A stretch of DNA of 64,000 nt from Epilithonimonas sp042695135 (GCF_042695135.1 NZ_CP170547.1:3534001-3598000); one strand, 5' to 3'; shown: positions 9,220 through 18,215, numbered from the stretch's first letter. Notes: generated from the sequence alone by a model not told the origin. Made by a program: numbers and translations.

Positions 9220-9897
9220 TTAAAAAATTTCTTTGATAATCTCCAAAGATCTTGGTTCCCGGAAATCTGTAAAATGGTAATGGAAATAGACTAAAATAGA
9301 ATCAAGGAAATTCTGTTTTTCGGATCTGCTGAGTTTTATGCTGTACGGGTCCTGCGATGTAATAAGATCTTTCCAAATATCAGAAATCGTTTTGTCAAAA
9401 AAATGGTGCATTTCTATATCTTCAAAATTTCCGGTTTCGGGATTAAGAAAAGTTTTGTCTGAAAATAACGGCTGCAAACCCTGCTGCTTCAGAAGCCTGA
9501 AAATAAAGATCAAATGTGACTGAAAATTTTCCATTTGCAATTGACTGAGGAAAATAGAAATCTCGGAATACATATCGGCGTTTTGATTTTCGTTCCTCAA
9601 AACCTGATTCAAAAGATCGGAAATAAAAAACAAAATTGAATTTTTCCGGATATCAGAACTAAAAAAATCTATATTTTTCTGTTCTATTTTCAGCACATTC
9701 TGGATACTTTTTTTCTTGTCGGATGTGTAAAGTAATAATTCGTTCAAAGGAAAAAGAAAGGCTTTTTTTTTATTTTTTGCGGCGTAGATTCCTTTTGCGA
9801 AGAAACTTTCGAAGCCGTTTTCCCTACAAAAACAATGGAGAACAGCATCGTGATCTCCATATTTTGTATAAGACAGTAAAAAAACTTCCTGTGTCAT
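9220..9897 (-). CDS. recO: DNA repair protein RecO
   Basis: The protein has 225 residues and the N-terminal OB-fold start typical of RecO: TQEVFLLSYTKYGDHDAVLHCFCRENG, followed by FFAKGIYAAKNKK. RecO loads RecA onto SSB-coated gapped DNA together with RecR. The rest is helical, and the C-terminal zinc-finger cysteines of many RecO proteins are absent, which is common in Bacteroidota. The gene sits between porZ and a GNAT gene, with gaps of 39 and 4 bases, so these genes may form one transcript. Sequence conservation in RecO is low, so the assignment rests on the N-terminus, the length and the context. Confidence 0.85.
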   Translation of the reverse strand: MTQEVFLLSYTKYGDHDAVLHCFCRENGFESFFAKGIYAAKNKKKAFLFPLNELLLYTSDKKKSIQNVLKIEQKNIDFFSSDIRKNSILFFISDLLNQVLRNENQNADMYSEISIFLSQLQMENFQSHLIFIFRLLKQQGLQPLFSDKTFLNPETGNFEDIEMHHFFDKTISDIWKDLITSQDPYSIKLSRSEKQNFLDSILVYFHYHFTDFREPRSLEIIKEIF

Positions 9898-9936
9898 TAA
9901 AAATTAGACTTTAGAAATTAGATCAAATATTATTTT

Positions 9937-12222
9937 CTAATTTACAACCGCAATCTTAGCAGTTGCAGTATCTGTTCCGTCTTCGTTGGTCATCAAAACA
10001 TAATAGATTCCGGATGCAACTCTCGACCCTCTTTGATTGGCAAGGTTCCATTCGAAATAACCGCCATTAGCAACCGCAGAATGGACGAGGTTCCCGGCAG
10101 CATCTGTGATCCGGATATTCGTTTTTGCGGCCAAACCTCGGATTCTTACATTGCCTTTATATTGCGCATAGACTACAGGATTCGGATATACCAGAACATC
10201 TCCGAAGTTAGACGTAACCTCTGCAACATCACCCTGATAAACCATTACGCCATCCAAAGTTGCAAAATATACCTTGCCAGTTTTGTTGTCGATTTTGATA
10301 TCTGTGGCACTGTCATTAGGTAAAGGCGAGTTGGATTTTGTGAAATGATAGATTGTTTTATCACCATTGGAACTGATATAGAAAACACCACCTCCATCAA
10401 CAGATATCCATTTTTGATTTCCTGAATCCGGTGTGATTTGAAGAATATTTGCATCTCTGAATAATTCTTCCGCCAAACCATTTTCTTCTATAATGATTGC
10501 ATCAGTCTGTGGATTGTCTTCCAAGATAGCTGATTTTGTATTCGACAGAATTCTAAGACCTTCTCTTGTCCCTATCCAAGTATCATCATTATTATCTACT
10601 GCTACAGATAATGTCCCATTTATCTGTAAATTATTTGTCGTTTTTAAAACCTTGAATTTATCATCTGATGTAGATACTGCGGTATTATTATAATCATAAA
10701 TTAATAATCCGCCATCACTTGAGAACGGCGCAGCAAAATACAAGATACCATCTTTTACAACAGGCTTTTGGATACCTCCTATATTAAAAGTTGTAAAAGG
10801 ATTGGCACCAAAAGCATCACTTGTTTTATTGAATAAATAAAAACTGGAACTGACACAGCCTCCGCTTGCAGAAGGCACTGTACATTGGACACTACAAAAT
10901 AGATTATTCTGATCATCAAACGCTAATCCGACAGGTCTGTAATAATCTATGCTTGCATTATTAAAATTATATTTTTTTACAAATTCATTATTACTCATTT
11001 TATAAACACCTTTGTCTGACGCAACAGAATTCGCAGCAATAAAATTTGTAAAATAGACCTCTGTAGGATTAGAAGGATTTGGAACGACATCTAAAATATT
11101 AAAAGGTGTCGAATTATTAATGAAAAATTGCGGATAGTTCCATTTGCTACCATCATAGTGATAATAGCCTATTTTATTTTCATTAGGATTTGTTGGATTT
11201 GGAACAGGATCTACATCTCTGTTTCCTGATGCAACCCATATCTGATTATTCAGTAATGATAACTTATAGGATCTGTTATTATATGGACCATCGGGTTTGA
11301 AGATACTTTTTTGTTCATTAAACATCCCTGAATATTTGGTTCCTGTAAATATTTGATTATTATAAACATAAGACGTATTTATGAGCTCTCCTGCATTGAA
11401 ATTTTTTTGTTCTACACCATTTGTATTGTAAACATATACTTGCTTTTCATCCGTTACAATAATTTGGTTATCCGTCACACGCAGATCCTGAATAAATGTA
11501 AAAGCTCTTGAAAGAGCAGCAAATCCTCCTCCTGAGGTAAAATAAATCACCTGCCCGTTATTTGCAAATGCAACAAAGTTTTTAGCAGATACTTTCTTAA
11601 AATTTCCGTTGATGGCTGTCCAGTTATTATATATTGCAAAGGTGGAATTAAGCTCGTGATACTTCAAACCCGTATCTGTAGCCGCATAGACTATATTGTC
11701 TTTAATAACTGCAGAGTTAGCAGCTTCATAACCTCCTGATCCATCACTTTTTTTAAAAAATGCCGTATCTCCGAACTCTCTTCTGGAAATACTAAAAATG
11801 GAAACACCATAACCTGCGGAAATAACGGCTCTATCTCCGTTAATAGATATATTGATAATCTTCTTACTACCATTATATCCTGTTGCTAATGGAATATCTA
11901 CAACCAAAAAAATTCCGTTTGGTGTGATAACATCCATAGATCCATTCTGATAACCAACTATTCCTGTTTGGGTAGCAGCATTGTAATCGAATGCCGAAAT
12001 TTTCACTTCATGAAGACCGTTTGCTTTTGATAGTTTTTTTATTTCGCCAGTTGATGGATAATAATAAAAAATGCCATTTTCTGTTGCGGCAATCAATCTA
12101 TCACCGTCTTCCCGGATAGCCAAAACATTATTATAAGAGAACAAGTCGGTCCATTTGCTGGTCGTCTGTGCGTATGAAATGAGCGTTATACAAAACGATA
12201 TAATTAATAAAATTTTCTTCAT
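9937..12222 (-). CDS. porZ: PorZ-like beta-propeller protein of the type IX secretion system
   Basis: The protein has 761 residues and a Sec signal peptide (about 1-19, ending SYAQ). It continues with TSKWTDLFSYNNVLAIREDG, the characteristic PorZ start. The body consists of repeated short beta-propeller blades such as VKISAFDYNAATQTGIVGY and VYFATLDGVMVYQGD. The C-terminus (about 680-761) is a Por-type sorting domain beginning VYPNPV and ending GSRVASGIYYVLMTNEDG. PorZ is part of the surface attachment complex that hands T9SS cargo to anionic LPS. It lies one base after a metallophosphatase gene, and recO follows. Confidence 0.88.
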   Translation of the reverse strand: MKKILLIISFCITLISYAQTTSKWTDLFSYNNVLAIREDGDRLIAATENGIFYYYPSTGEIKKLSKANGLHEVKISAFDYNAATQTGIVGYQNGSMDVITPNGIFLVVDIPLATGYNGSKKIINISINGDRAVISAGYGVSIFSISRREFGDTAFFKKSDGSGGYEAANSAVIKDNIVYAATDTGLKYHELNSTFAIYNNWTAINGNFKKVSAKNFVAFANNGQVIYFTSGGGFAALSRAFTFIQDLRVTDNQIIVTDEKQVYVYNTNGVEQKNFNAGELINTSYVYNNQIFTGTKYSGMFNEQKSIFKPDGPYNNRSYKLSLLNNQIWVASGNRDVDPVPNPTNPNENKIGYYHYDGSKWNYPQFFINNSTPFNILDVVPNPSNPTEVYFTNFIAANSVASDKGVYKMSNNEFVKKYNFNNASIDYYRPVGLAFDDQNNLFCSVQCTVPSASGGCVSSSFYLFNKTSDAFGANPFTTFNIGGIQKPVVKDGILYFAAPFSSDGGLLIYDYNNTAVSTSDDKFKVLKTTNNLQINGTLSVAVDNNDDTWIGTREGLRILSNTKSAILEDNPQTDAIIIEENGLAEELFRDANILQITPDSGNQKWISVDGGGVFYISSNGDKTIYHFTKSNSPLPNDSATDIKIDNKTGKVYFATLDGVMVYQGDVAEVTSNFGDVLVYPNPVVYAQYKGNVRIRGLAAKTNIRITDAAGNLVHSAVANGGYFEWNLANQRGSRVASGIYYVLMTNEDGTDTATAKIAVVN

Positions 12223-12223
12223 T

Positions 12224-13174
12224 CTAAACGATTATGTTTTCATCTATTAACTGATTATTCCAAGAAATATTTTTTACATTCTTATTTTTATCAAAATAAA
12301 AATCCAATCTTCCTAATAAAATCCCTGCCCATCCTACTTGATTCACAATCACCGGTTTATTTTCCTTATTCTGAAAACTCAACGGTTCCGGAAGAAAAGT
12401 ATGGGTGTGCCCTCCCAGAATCAAATCTATTCCGGAAGTTTTAGCGGCAAGATGCTTATCCGAAATTTTCTCCGGCTGATCTTTATACTCAAATCCAATG
12501 TGAGAAAGACAGATTACAAGATCACATTTTTTATCTTTCCTCAGAAAATCTGCATAATGCTGAGCTATTTCTATCGGATTCTGATAAATTGTTTCTGCAT
12601 AGTTCTTTTTCCCAACCAGTCCGTTCAGTTCTATTCCGACAGCAAAAATCCCGACTTTGATTCCGTTTTTATTAAAAATTTTGTAAGCCTCTGTTTTTCC
12701 GTCTAAAATAGTGTTTTTAAAGTCATAATTGGAACAGATGAAAGGAAACTTTGCATTTGGCAAAACCTTTAGAAAACCTTCTAATCCGTTATCAAAATCG
12801 TGGTTTCCCATTGTGGATGCATCATACTGCATCATACTCATTAGTTTAAATTCCAATTCTCCTCCAAAAAAATTAAAATATGGTGTTCCCTGGAAAATAT
12901 CTCCCGAATCAAGCAAAAGAAGATTTCTCTCTTCGCTTCTTATTTTTTGGATCAATGATGCTCTTCTTGCAAAACCGCCTTGGTTTGGATTTTTCGTATA
13001 AGAAGCGTCGAAAGGTTCTATCCTGCTGTGTTGGTCGTTGGTATGCAGGATTGTTAATTTATGAGTCGATTCTTTCTTCAGAATATCAAATTGTTCTGCC
13101 AGCAAAAGATTGGGAGCCAATGTCAAAGCAAGACTTCCGCCGCCAATATATTTTAGAAATTCTTTTCTTTGCAT
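12224..13174 (-). CDS. Metallophosphatase, 5'-nucleotidase catalytic half
   Basis: The protein has 316 residues. It carries the dimetal calcineurin-like motifs of the UshA family: LHTNDQHSRIEP near 44 (DxH), LLLDSGDIFQGTP near 85, TMGNHDFDNGLEG near 118 and LILGGHTHTF near 255. The N-terminus MQRKEFLKYIGGGSLALTLA looks like a Tat-type or ordinary export signal (RK in place of RR). It should hydrolyse nucleotide phosphates in the periplasm. It lacks the usual UshA C-terminal domain, which is encoded by the overlapping gene just upstream. The two overlap by one base, so they are presumably made together and assemble. Confidence 0.9.
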   Translation of the reverse strand: MQRKEFLKYIGGGSLALTLAPNLLLAEQFDILKKESTHKLTILHTNDQHSRIEPFDASYTKNPNQGGFARRASLIQKIRSEERNLLLLDSGDIFQGTPYFNFFGGELEFKLMSMMQYDASTMGNHDFDNGLEGFLKVLPNAKFPFICSNYDFKNTILDGKTEAYKIFNKNGIKVGIFAVGIELNGLVGKKNYAETIYQNPIEIAQHYADFLRKDKKCDLVICLSHIGFEYKDQPEKISDKHLAAKTSGIDLILGGHTHTFLPEPLSFQNKENKPVIVNQVGWAGILLGRLDFYFDKNKNVKNISWNNQLIDENIIV

Positions 13175-13935
13175 TATTCTTCGACTTTTTTGTCTTTAAA
13201 AATTAATCTTACATCATCAGGAGTTGAGACTTCTGGGTTTTGTCTGAATTTTTCCAGGATTAGATCACGCATTTTGATTCCTGTTGAGATCATCTCGCCT
13301 TTTCCGAAGAAAAACATATTATCGCCGCCTAATGCTAGATAACTTGAGGTTGCGATGTAATACGTTCTATTATAATCTATAGTTTTACCGTTGATCAGTT
13401 TTTTTGAGAGACTTCCGTTTTCAGTTTCAATAATGAGATGTGAAACAGGATTATTTTCCTGAGTTTTCAAATAATAATCGAACAAACCTTCTACATCTTT
13501 CCCATTAATTTTAACGATAATAATCTCATTTTCAAAAGGCATTACTTCGTAGATCTGTTTTGTAAGAATATCACCTTTCGGGATGATGTTTCTAATACCG
13601 CCAATATTAATAACTGCAGCATCTACTGGTGGAAGATTGTTTTTTCTGGCCCATTCATCTGCACCTTCAAAAGTGTAATCTGCAAGAAGATTTCCGAGAT
13701 TACTGTTGTCTCCTGATTTGTTGAGTTCGGTATTGGTATGGGAAACCTTGGTATTCATTTTACCTTCAAGTTCATTTTTATAAGGCCGGATCACTGCATC
13801 AAATGCCTTATCTTCTTTTATATCACTGGTAATATAAATATTCTTTTCTGTTTGGATGTTCGCAACAGTAAGCGGCGTTTTACAGCTGATAAGCAGCAGC
13901 ACGATGATTCCGAATCCAAAAATTTTATTTTTCAT
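13174..13935 (-). CDS. 5'-nucleotidase C-terminal domain lipoprotein
   Basis: The protein has 253 residues and a lipoprotein signal (LLISC, lipidation Cys near residue 18). The rest matches the substrate-binding C-terminal domain of UshA-type 5'-nucleotidases: NSNLGNLLADYTFEGADEWA near 80, VINIGGIRNIIPKGD near 108, YEVMPFENEIIIV near 128 and YYIATSSYLALGGDNMF near 190. By itself it has no metal centre. It probably provides the adenine/ribose pocket for the metallophosphatase encoded immediately downstream (one-base overlap). The order, C-terminal half first, is the reverse of the fused protein. Confidence 0.88.
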   Translation of the reverse strand: MKNKIFGFGIIVLLLISCKTPLTVANIQTEKNIYITSDIKEDKAFDAVIRPYKNELEGKMNTKVSHTNTELNKSGDNSNLGNLLADYTFEGADEWARKNNLPPVDAAVINIGGIRNIIPKGDILTKQIYEVMPFENEIIIVKINGKDVEGLFDYYLKTQENNPVSHLIIETENGSLSKKLINGKTIDYNRTYYIATSSYLALGGDNMFFFGKGEMISTGIKMRDLILEKFRQNPEVSTPDDVRLIFKDKKVEE

Positions 13936-14019
13936 TTGTTTTTTTATTTTTCAATCCTCAGATGGAACGCGACAATGACTATTAATTTTCAACGTTTCAC
14001 CGAAAGAAAAATCCAGATA

Positions 14020-14027
14020 CAAATCTA
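14020..14027 (-). promoter_or_regulatory. Possible -7 element for the nucleotidase-porZ unit
   Basis: TAGATTTG is read on the minus strand, 85 bases before the start at 13935. The upstream TTG is not at the usual spacing, so this is tentative. Confidence 0.35.
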
Positions 14028-14082
14028 ATGATTTTAAGGCTTCAAAACTAACTAATTAACTATCAGTCAAATCAATAAATCA

Positions 14083-14811
14083 TTAATTTTTACTTATAAG
14101 CAAAACCCTTTCATTTTTGTTGAGTCCATAGTAATTATCTTCATCAAACCTATTAACACTTACTTCAAAACCTGCTTCTAACAAACGTTTTTCCAAACCG
14201 CTTACAGAATAGATTCTTACGTGATCCTTTTGCCCGAAGTGTTCCAATCTTTGTTCTTCTGTTTTAAAATCGGGATTCTCAAAAATATCTCCCTCTTTGA
14301 AAGGCGTTTGTACAAAAGCTTTTCCTCCTTTTTTCAAAACTCTGTATAGCTCGCTAATGGCTTTCTTATCCTGCTCGATATGTTCTAAAATATGATAGCA
14401 GAATATGCTGTCAAAATAATTGTCTTCAACAGGGATTTCAGTAATATCATAATGATATTCTGCTATAAAATCATCGGATAAATCAGTTGGAAAGTATTGA
14501 ATTTTCTTTGTTTGCTTTATTTTTCTGTACAACGATCTGGACGGGGAAAAATCTAACAATCTTATATCTGTATTTCCCAAAAACTCTTTTTTAAACTGCT
14601 GGAAAAGTCTTCTGTCTCTTGGCATGCTTCCACAGTTCGGACATAGCTTTTCGCCCCTTTGATTTAATAAAAACTTTCTGAACTTTTTATCACATATCGT
14701 ACATTCATGGCTATCACCCAAATAAAAGATCCAAATTAATTTTCTGAAGAAAAGTTCATTTTTGATTAAAAAATCTTTCGGAAATATTTTTTTTAGATTG
14801 TTATATAGCAT
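14083..14811 (-). CDS. SAM-dependent methyltransferase with N-terminal zinc ribbon
   Basis: The protein has 242 residues. Near residues 35-65 there are two cysteine pairs, ECTICDKKF and KLCPNCGSMPRDRR, forming a probable zinc ribbon. The rest is a class I methyltransferase: RLLDFSPSRSLYRKIKQ near 93 at the SAM-binding strand, then DNYFDSIFCYHILEHIEQDK near 130 and YRVLKKGGKAFVQTPF near 155. The classical GxGxG loop is replaced by SPSRSL. HILEHI and LKKGG are typical of Methyltransf_11-type enzymes acting on small molecules or glycans. It has its own promoter, divergent from dapA. The substrate is unknown. Confidence 0.85.
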   Translation of the reverse strand: MLYNNLKKIFPKDFLIKNELFFRKLIWIFYLGDSHECTICDKKFRKFLLNQRGEKLCPNCGSMPRDRRLFQQFKKEFLGNTDIRLLDFSPSRSLYRKIKQTKKIQYFPTDLSDDFIAEYHYDITEIPVEDNYFDSIFCYHILEHIEQDKKAISELYRVLKKGGKAFVQTPFKEGDIFENPDFKTEEQRLEHFGQKDHVRIYSVSGLEKRLLEAGFEVSVNRFDEDNYYGLNKNERVLLISKN

Positions 14812-14851
14812 TTTTTGATTATCAGAAATGGAATTTTTAGCTTAACAAACA

Positions 14852-14859
14852 CAAATATA
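14852..14859 (-). promoter_or_regulatory. -7 element of the methyltransferase gene
   Basis: TATATTTG is read on the minus strand, 41 bases before the start at 14811. It lies back to back with the dapA promoter. Confidence 0.5.
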
Positions 14860-14863
14860 ATGT

Positions 14864-14893
14864 TTGTCTATTTATTAAAATGAATTAAATTTG
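14864..14893 (+). promoter_or_regulatory. dapA promoter
   Basis: TTG at 14864-14866, a 19-base spacer and TAAATTTG at 14886-14893 match the Bacteroidota consensus. The ATG follows at 14917. Confidence 0.7.
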
Positions 14894-14916
14894 AGAAAAT
14901 TAATTTTTAAATAAAA

Positions 14917-15792
14917 ATGAGTCAGTTAAAAGGCGTAGGTGTAGCTTTGGTAACACCTTTCAACGAAGATCTATCCGTAGACTTTGATTCTCTTACCAAA
15001 CTAATCGATTACAATATAGACAACGGAACCAATTTTCTGGTGGTCTTGGGAACAACAGCCGAGGCTGCAACGCTTTCCAAGGACGAAAAGGATAGAGTAA
15101 TCGCGCACATCACCAAGATCAATAACAACAGACTGCCTTTGGTTTTAGGAATAGGCGGGAATAATACAGCAGAAGTGAGACAGCAGATTCTGGATACAGA
15201 TCTTTCTGATTTCGAAGCGGTGTTATCTGTTTCTCCTTATTATAACAAGCCAAATCAGGAAGGACTTTATCAGCATTATAAAGCATTAGCAGAAACCGGC
15301 GCAAAGATTATCATTTACAATGTTCCGGGAAGAACGGGACAAAATGTGGAAGCTTCTACAACGCTTCGTTTGGCAAATGAATTTCCAAATCTTATTATGA
15401 TCAAAGAAGCGGCACCGAACATCCTGCAGTATTTCGACATTCTGAGACAAAAACCGGATCATTTTTCTCTAATGTCCGGCGATGACGAGTATACTTTACC
15501 GGTGACTTTAGCGGGCGGAGACGGCGTAATCTCGGTAATCGGCCAGGCTTATCCGAAGGAATTTTCTACAATGGTAAAATTCGGTTTAAGCAGAGAAGTG
15601 GATGAAGCTTATAAGATCCACAATTCTTTGGTAGAAATCACAAGGCTGATTTTTGCTGAAGGGAATCCTTGCGGTGTAAAAACAATTCTCGCCGAAAAAG
15701 GAATTATCAAAAATTACCTCAGACTTCCTTTGGTTGAAGCTTCTGAAGGATTACAGGAAAAAATAAAAGCGGAAATGCAAAAGCTTTCTTAA
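14917..15792 (+). CDS. dapA: 4-hydroxy-tetrahydrodipicolinate synthase
   Basis: This 291-residue TIM-barrel lyase condenses pyruvate with aspartate semialdehyde in the diaminopimelate/lysine pathway. It starts SQLKGVGVALVTPFNEDLSVD. The nucleophile loop is VVLGTTAEAATLS near 44. YNVPGRTG carries the catalytic Tyr134, and IMIKEAAPN contains the Schiff-base Lys163. LMSGDDEYTLP and GGDGVISVIG follow near 190-208. Length and all catalytic residues are normal. It is monocistronic, with its own promoter and a terminator directly after the stop. The product also feeds peptidoglycan cross-linking. Confidence 0.97.
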   Translation: MSQLKGVGVALVTPFNEDLSVDFDSLTKLIDYNIDNGTNFLVVLGTTAEAATLSKDEKDRVIAHITKINNNRLPLVLGIGGNNTAEVRQQILDTDLSDFEAVLSVSPYYNKPNQEGLYQHYKALAETGAKIIIYNVPGRTGQNVEASTTLRLANEFPNLIMIKEAAPNILQYFDILRQKPDHFSLMSGDDEYTLPVTLAGGDGVISVIGQAYPKEFSTMVKFGLSREVDEAYKIHNSLVEITRLIFAEGNPCGVKTILAEKGIIKNYLRLPLVEASEGLQEKIKAEMQKLS

Positions 15793-15800
15793 AAATAATA

Positions 15801-15835
15801 AAAAAGGTTCAGAGATTTCTGAACCTTTTTATTTT
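15801..15835. terminator. Bidirectional terminator between dapA and the mqo operon
   Basis: AAAAAGGTTCAGA pairs perfectly with TCTGAACCTTTTT across a GATT loop. The T-run follows on both strands, serving dapA and the convergent mqo operon. Confidence 0.85.
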
Positions 15836-16230
15836 TACATATCTAATCTGATTTTATAAACATCAGAGCCGTTTCTTACAATACCTTCTTCAAAAAAGCC
15901 GTTATTCTGAGGGATCAGTTCTATAAAATCAAAAACTTTGCAATCCTTTGGCAATCCTGAGAAAACAAGGGTAAACCAATATTCTTTGCCGTGCGGAACA
16001 TCTGTCCAATTGGGAAACAAACTGATATTTTCAAAATGAATCAGTTTGGAAATATGGTCAGAACCTCTGTCAATCAAATAGGTAGATGACCAGATCCTGA
16101 TCTTTTCTTCTAGAAAAAACTCAGACTTGTAGCAGCAATGCAGAATCACCTGCTTCTCCTCTATCGTTTCCGACTGAAGCTTGCGAAGAATCTCTTCTGA
16201 AATTTTTGGTTTTATAATGGTCTCGCTCAT
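15835..16230 (-). CDS. Conserved hypothetical protein, last gene of the mqo operon
   Basis: I do not recognise a domain in this 131-residue protein. The first 30 residues (SETIIKPKISEEILRKLQSE) look helical. The remainder is mostly beta, including QVILHCCYKSEFFLEEKIRIW, WTDVPHGKEYWFTLVFSGLP and a final GIVRNGSDVYKIRLDM. There is no signal peptide or membrane segment, so it should be cytosolic. Its start codon overlaps the stop of the upstream GNAT gene by one base (TAATG), and that gene overlaps mqo in the same way. Translational coupling in the operon is therefore likely. Function unknown. Confidence 0.75.
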   Translation of the reverse strand: MSETIIKPKISEEILRKLQSETIEEKQVILHCCYKSEFFLEEKIRIWSSTYLIDRGSDHISKLIHFENISLFPNWTDVPHGKEYWFTLVFSGLPKDCKVFDFIELIPQNNGFFEEGIVRNGSDVYKIRLDM

Positions 16231-16706
16231 TAGATTCTTTTTGATAGAAGATGCTGGAATCCTTTAATCATTTCCCGGCTTTTACCCTCATCCCGGAAAC
16301 CACATTTGAGATATAAGTTGTAAGCACTTTTATTATTAAAATTGACAGCCAGAACAACCTCATCACAATCCGGAAAATTTTCTTTTACAAAATCCGAAAG
16401 TACGATCATCGCCGTTTTTCCAATTCCTTTTCCCTGATAATCCGGATTAATAGATAATGATCTCAGCAAAGTGGAATTTTCATTTTCCGTCAATTCAAAT
16501 TTATCTTTTCCGAAATCCAATACGAAAAACCCGACTGCTTTATTTTGATAAAAAATACTAATCGGGAATTTGTCGCCCGTATTTTTCTCTTTTATAATTT
16601 CTAAAGTCGCTTTTGGCATCGCTGTAAACCGGCTTTGCTGCTCATCCAAAGTGTAACTTGTAAGATCCTCAAAATCTTCAGATTTATAAAAAGATAAAGT
16701 GATCAT
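16230..16706 (-). CDS. GNAT family N-acetyltransferase
   Basis: The protein has 158 residues. The acetyl-CoA loop is NPDYQGKGIGKTAMIVLSDF near residues 88-107, and NFNNKSAYNLYLKCGFRDEGK near 122-142 is motif B. VGFFVLDFGKDKF forms the central strand. All are standard GNAT elements. The gene is in the middle of a three-gene operon, overlapping mqo and the hypothetical gene by one base at TAATG junctions. The association with mqo may simply reflect operon hitch-hiking; the substrate cannot be read from sequence. Confidence 0.88.
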   Translation of the reverse strand: MITLSFYKSEDFEDLTSYTLDEQQSRFTAMPKATLEIIKEKNTGDKFPISIFYQNKAVGFFVLDFGKDKFELTENENSTLLRSLSINPDYQGKGIGKTAMIVLSDFVKENFPDCDEVVLAVNFNNKSAYNLYLKCGFRDEGKSREMIKGFQHLLSKRI

Positions 16707-18187
16707 TAATATTCCAGCTCCAGTTTTTCCTTAGAATAATCTCTTATTTCCTTGATCAGTTCGGGATACTCAGCGAGTTTTTTGCCATAGCTTGGAACCA
16801 TTTCTACCAATTTGTCTTTCCATTCGGTTTTCAGCTTATCAGCAAAACAATTTTCAAGAACCATAATCATTGCAAACGCAGACGTACTGGCGCCAGGAGA
16901 AGCTCCCAAAAGTGATGCTATGTTTTTATCTTTATTCACAACAACCTCAGTCCCAAATTCCAGTCTTCCGCCTTCGAAACGGTCTCTTTTGATGATCTGA
17001 ACTCTTTGTCCGGCCGTCCTGAGTTCCCAGTCTTTTTCCTGAGCATCGGTCACAAAATCACGAAGATGCGACATTCTCTGGGATTTGCTCATCGTTACCT
17101 GTTGTATCAGATATCTTGTTAATGGCATATTATGCCACCAAACCCCGAACAAGGAGCGAATGTTTTTAAAATTAACACTTTCCGGAAGATCCAGATAACT
17201 TCCTTCTCTCAAGAATTTGGTTGAGAATCCAGCAAACGGTCCAAATAGAAGTGCTTTTTTCCCATCAATAATCCTTAGATCCAGGTGAGGGACAGACATT
17301 GGTGGCGCACCAACTGTGGCTTGCGTGTAAACTTTTGCATTGTGTTTTTCCACCAATTCCGGATTTGTGCTTACCAGCCATTGTCCGCTGATTGGGAATC
17401 CGCCGTAACCTTTGCTTTCCTCGATGCCGGAGCTGTCTAATAATGGCAGTGCGTAACCACCAGCTCCAATGAATACAAAATCTGCATTCACGGTTTGTTT
17501 GTGGAGATTTTTCCTGTCGTTTACCTGCAGGTTCCAGCTTCCTTTTCCATCTGCATCTATATCTTTTACTTCGTGATAGGTGAAAACTTCTACACTTTCG
17601 GTTTTATTAAGATGCTCTACTAACTTAACCGTCAGTTTTCCAAAATCAACGTCAGTCCCCAGATCCATTTTGGTAGCAGCCAATTGGTCAGAAGCCATTC
17701 TTTTCTGCATCATCAATGGAATCCATTCTGTCAGTTTCTCGTGATCATCAGAATATTCCATTCCTTGGAACAGCGGCGACTTTTGTAGTGCTTCGTGTCT
17801 TTTTTTAAGGAAGTTTACATCTTTCTCTCCGAAAACAAAACTCATATGTGGGCAGGAATTGATGAATTCTTTTGGATTATCAATAATACCTTTGTTGATC
17901 AGATAAGACCAGAATTGCTTGGAAACTTCAAATTGTTCCGCAATATATTCTGCTTTTTTGATATCGATTTTTCCGTCTTTTTCCGGTGTATAATTTAGTT
18001 CGCAAAAAGCGGAATGTCCTGTTCCAGCGTTGTTCCAGGCAGATGAACTTTCTTTGGCGACTTTTTCCAGTCTTTCGAAGATTGCAATTTCAAGATTCGG
18101 GTCAAACTCGTGGAGCATTGTTGCCAATGTTGCGCTCATTATTCCACCACCGACCAGTACAATATCGTATTTAGGTTTAGGATTCAT
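16706..18187 (-). CDS. mqo: Malate:quinone oxidoreductase
   Basis: This 493-residue FAD enzyme oxidises malate to oxaloacetate at the membrane and passes electrons to the quinone pool, joining the TCA cycle to respiration. The dinucleotide fold is at the start, DIVLVGGGIMSATLATML, followed by the Mqo-specific SSAWNNAGTGHSAFCELNYT near 47-66. LLGASPGASTSAFAMIMVLE near 428-447 is the conserved C-terminal FAD contact. Length is normal for the family. It is the first gene of an operon with a GNAT and a hypothetical gene. Confidence 0.97.
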   Translation of the reverse strand: MNPKPKYDIVLVGGGIMSATLATMLHEFDPNLEIAIFERLEKVAKESSSAWNNAGTGHSAFCELNYTPEKDGKIDIKKAEYIAEQFEVSKQFWSYLINKGIIDNPKEFINSCPHMSFVFGEKDVNFLKKRHEALQKSPLFQGMEYSDDHEKLTEWIPLMMQKRMASDQLAATKMDLGTDVDFGKLTVKLVEHLNKTESVEVFTYHEVKDIDADGKGSWNLQVNDRKNLHKQTVNADFVFIGAGGYALPLLDSSGIEESKGYGGFPISGQWLVSTNPELVEKHNAKVYTQATVGAPPMSVPHLDLRIIDGKKALLFGPFAGFSTKFLREGSYLDLPESVNFKNIRSLFGVWWHNMPLTRYLIQQVTMSKSQRMSHLRDFVTDAQEKDWELRTAGQRVQIIKRDRFEGGRLEFGTEVVVNKDKNIASLLGASPGASTSAFAMIMVLENCFADKLKTEWKDKLVEMVPSYGKKLAEYPELIKEIRDYSKEKLELEY

Positions 18188-18207
18188 TTAATTAAATTTT
18201 TCGAGTA

Positions 18208-18215
18208 CAAAAATA
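18208..18215 (-). promoter_or_regulatory. -7 element of the mqo operon
   Basis: TATTTTTG is read on the minus strand, 20 bases before the mqo start codon. Confidence 0.45.

Noticed and set aside
14020..14080. A possible small ORF upstream of the nucleotidase gene.
   Set aside because: The plus-strand frame here overlaps the 5' end of the nucleotidase gene in antisense and its promoter region; there is no separate coding signal.
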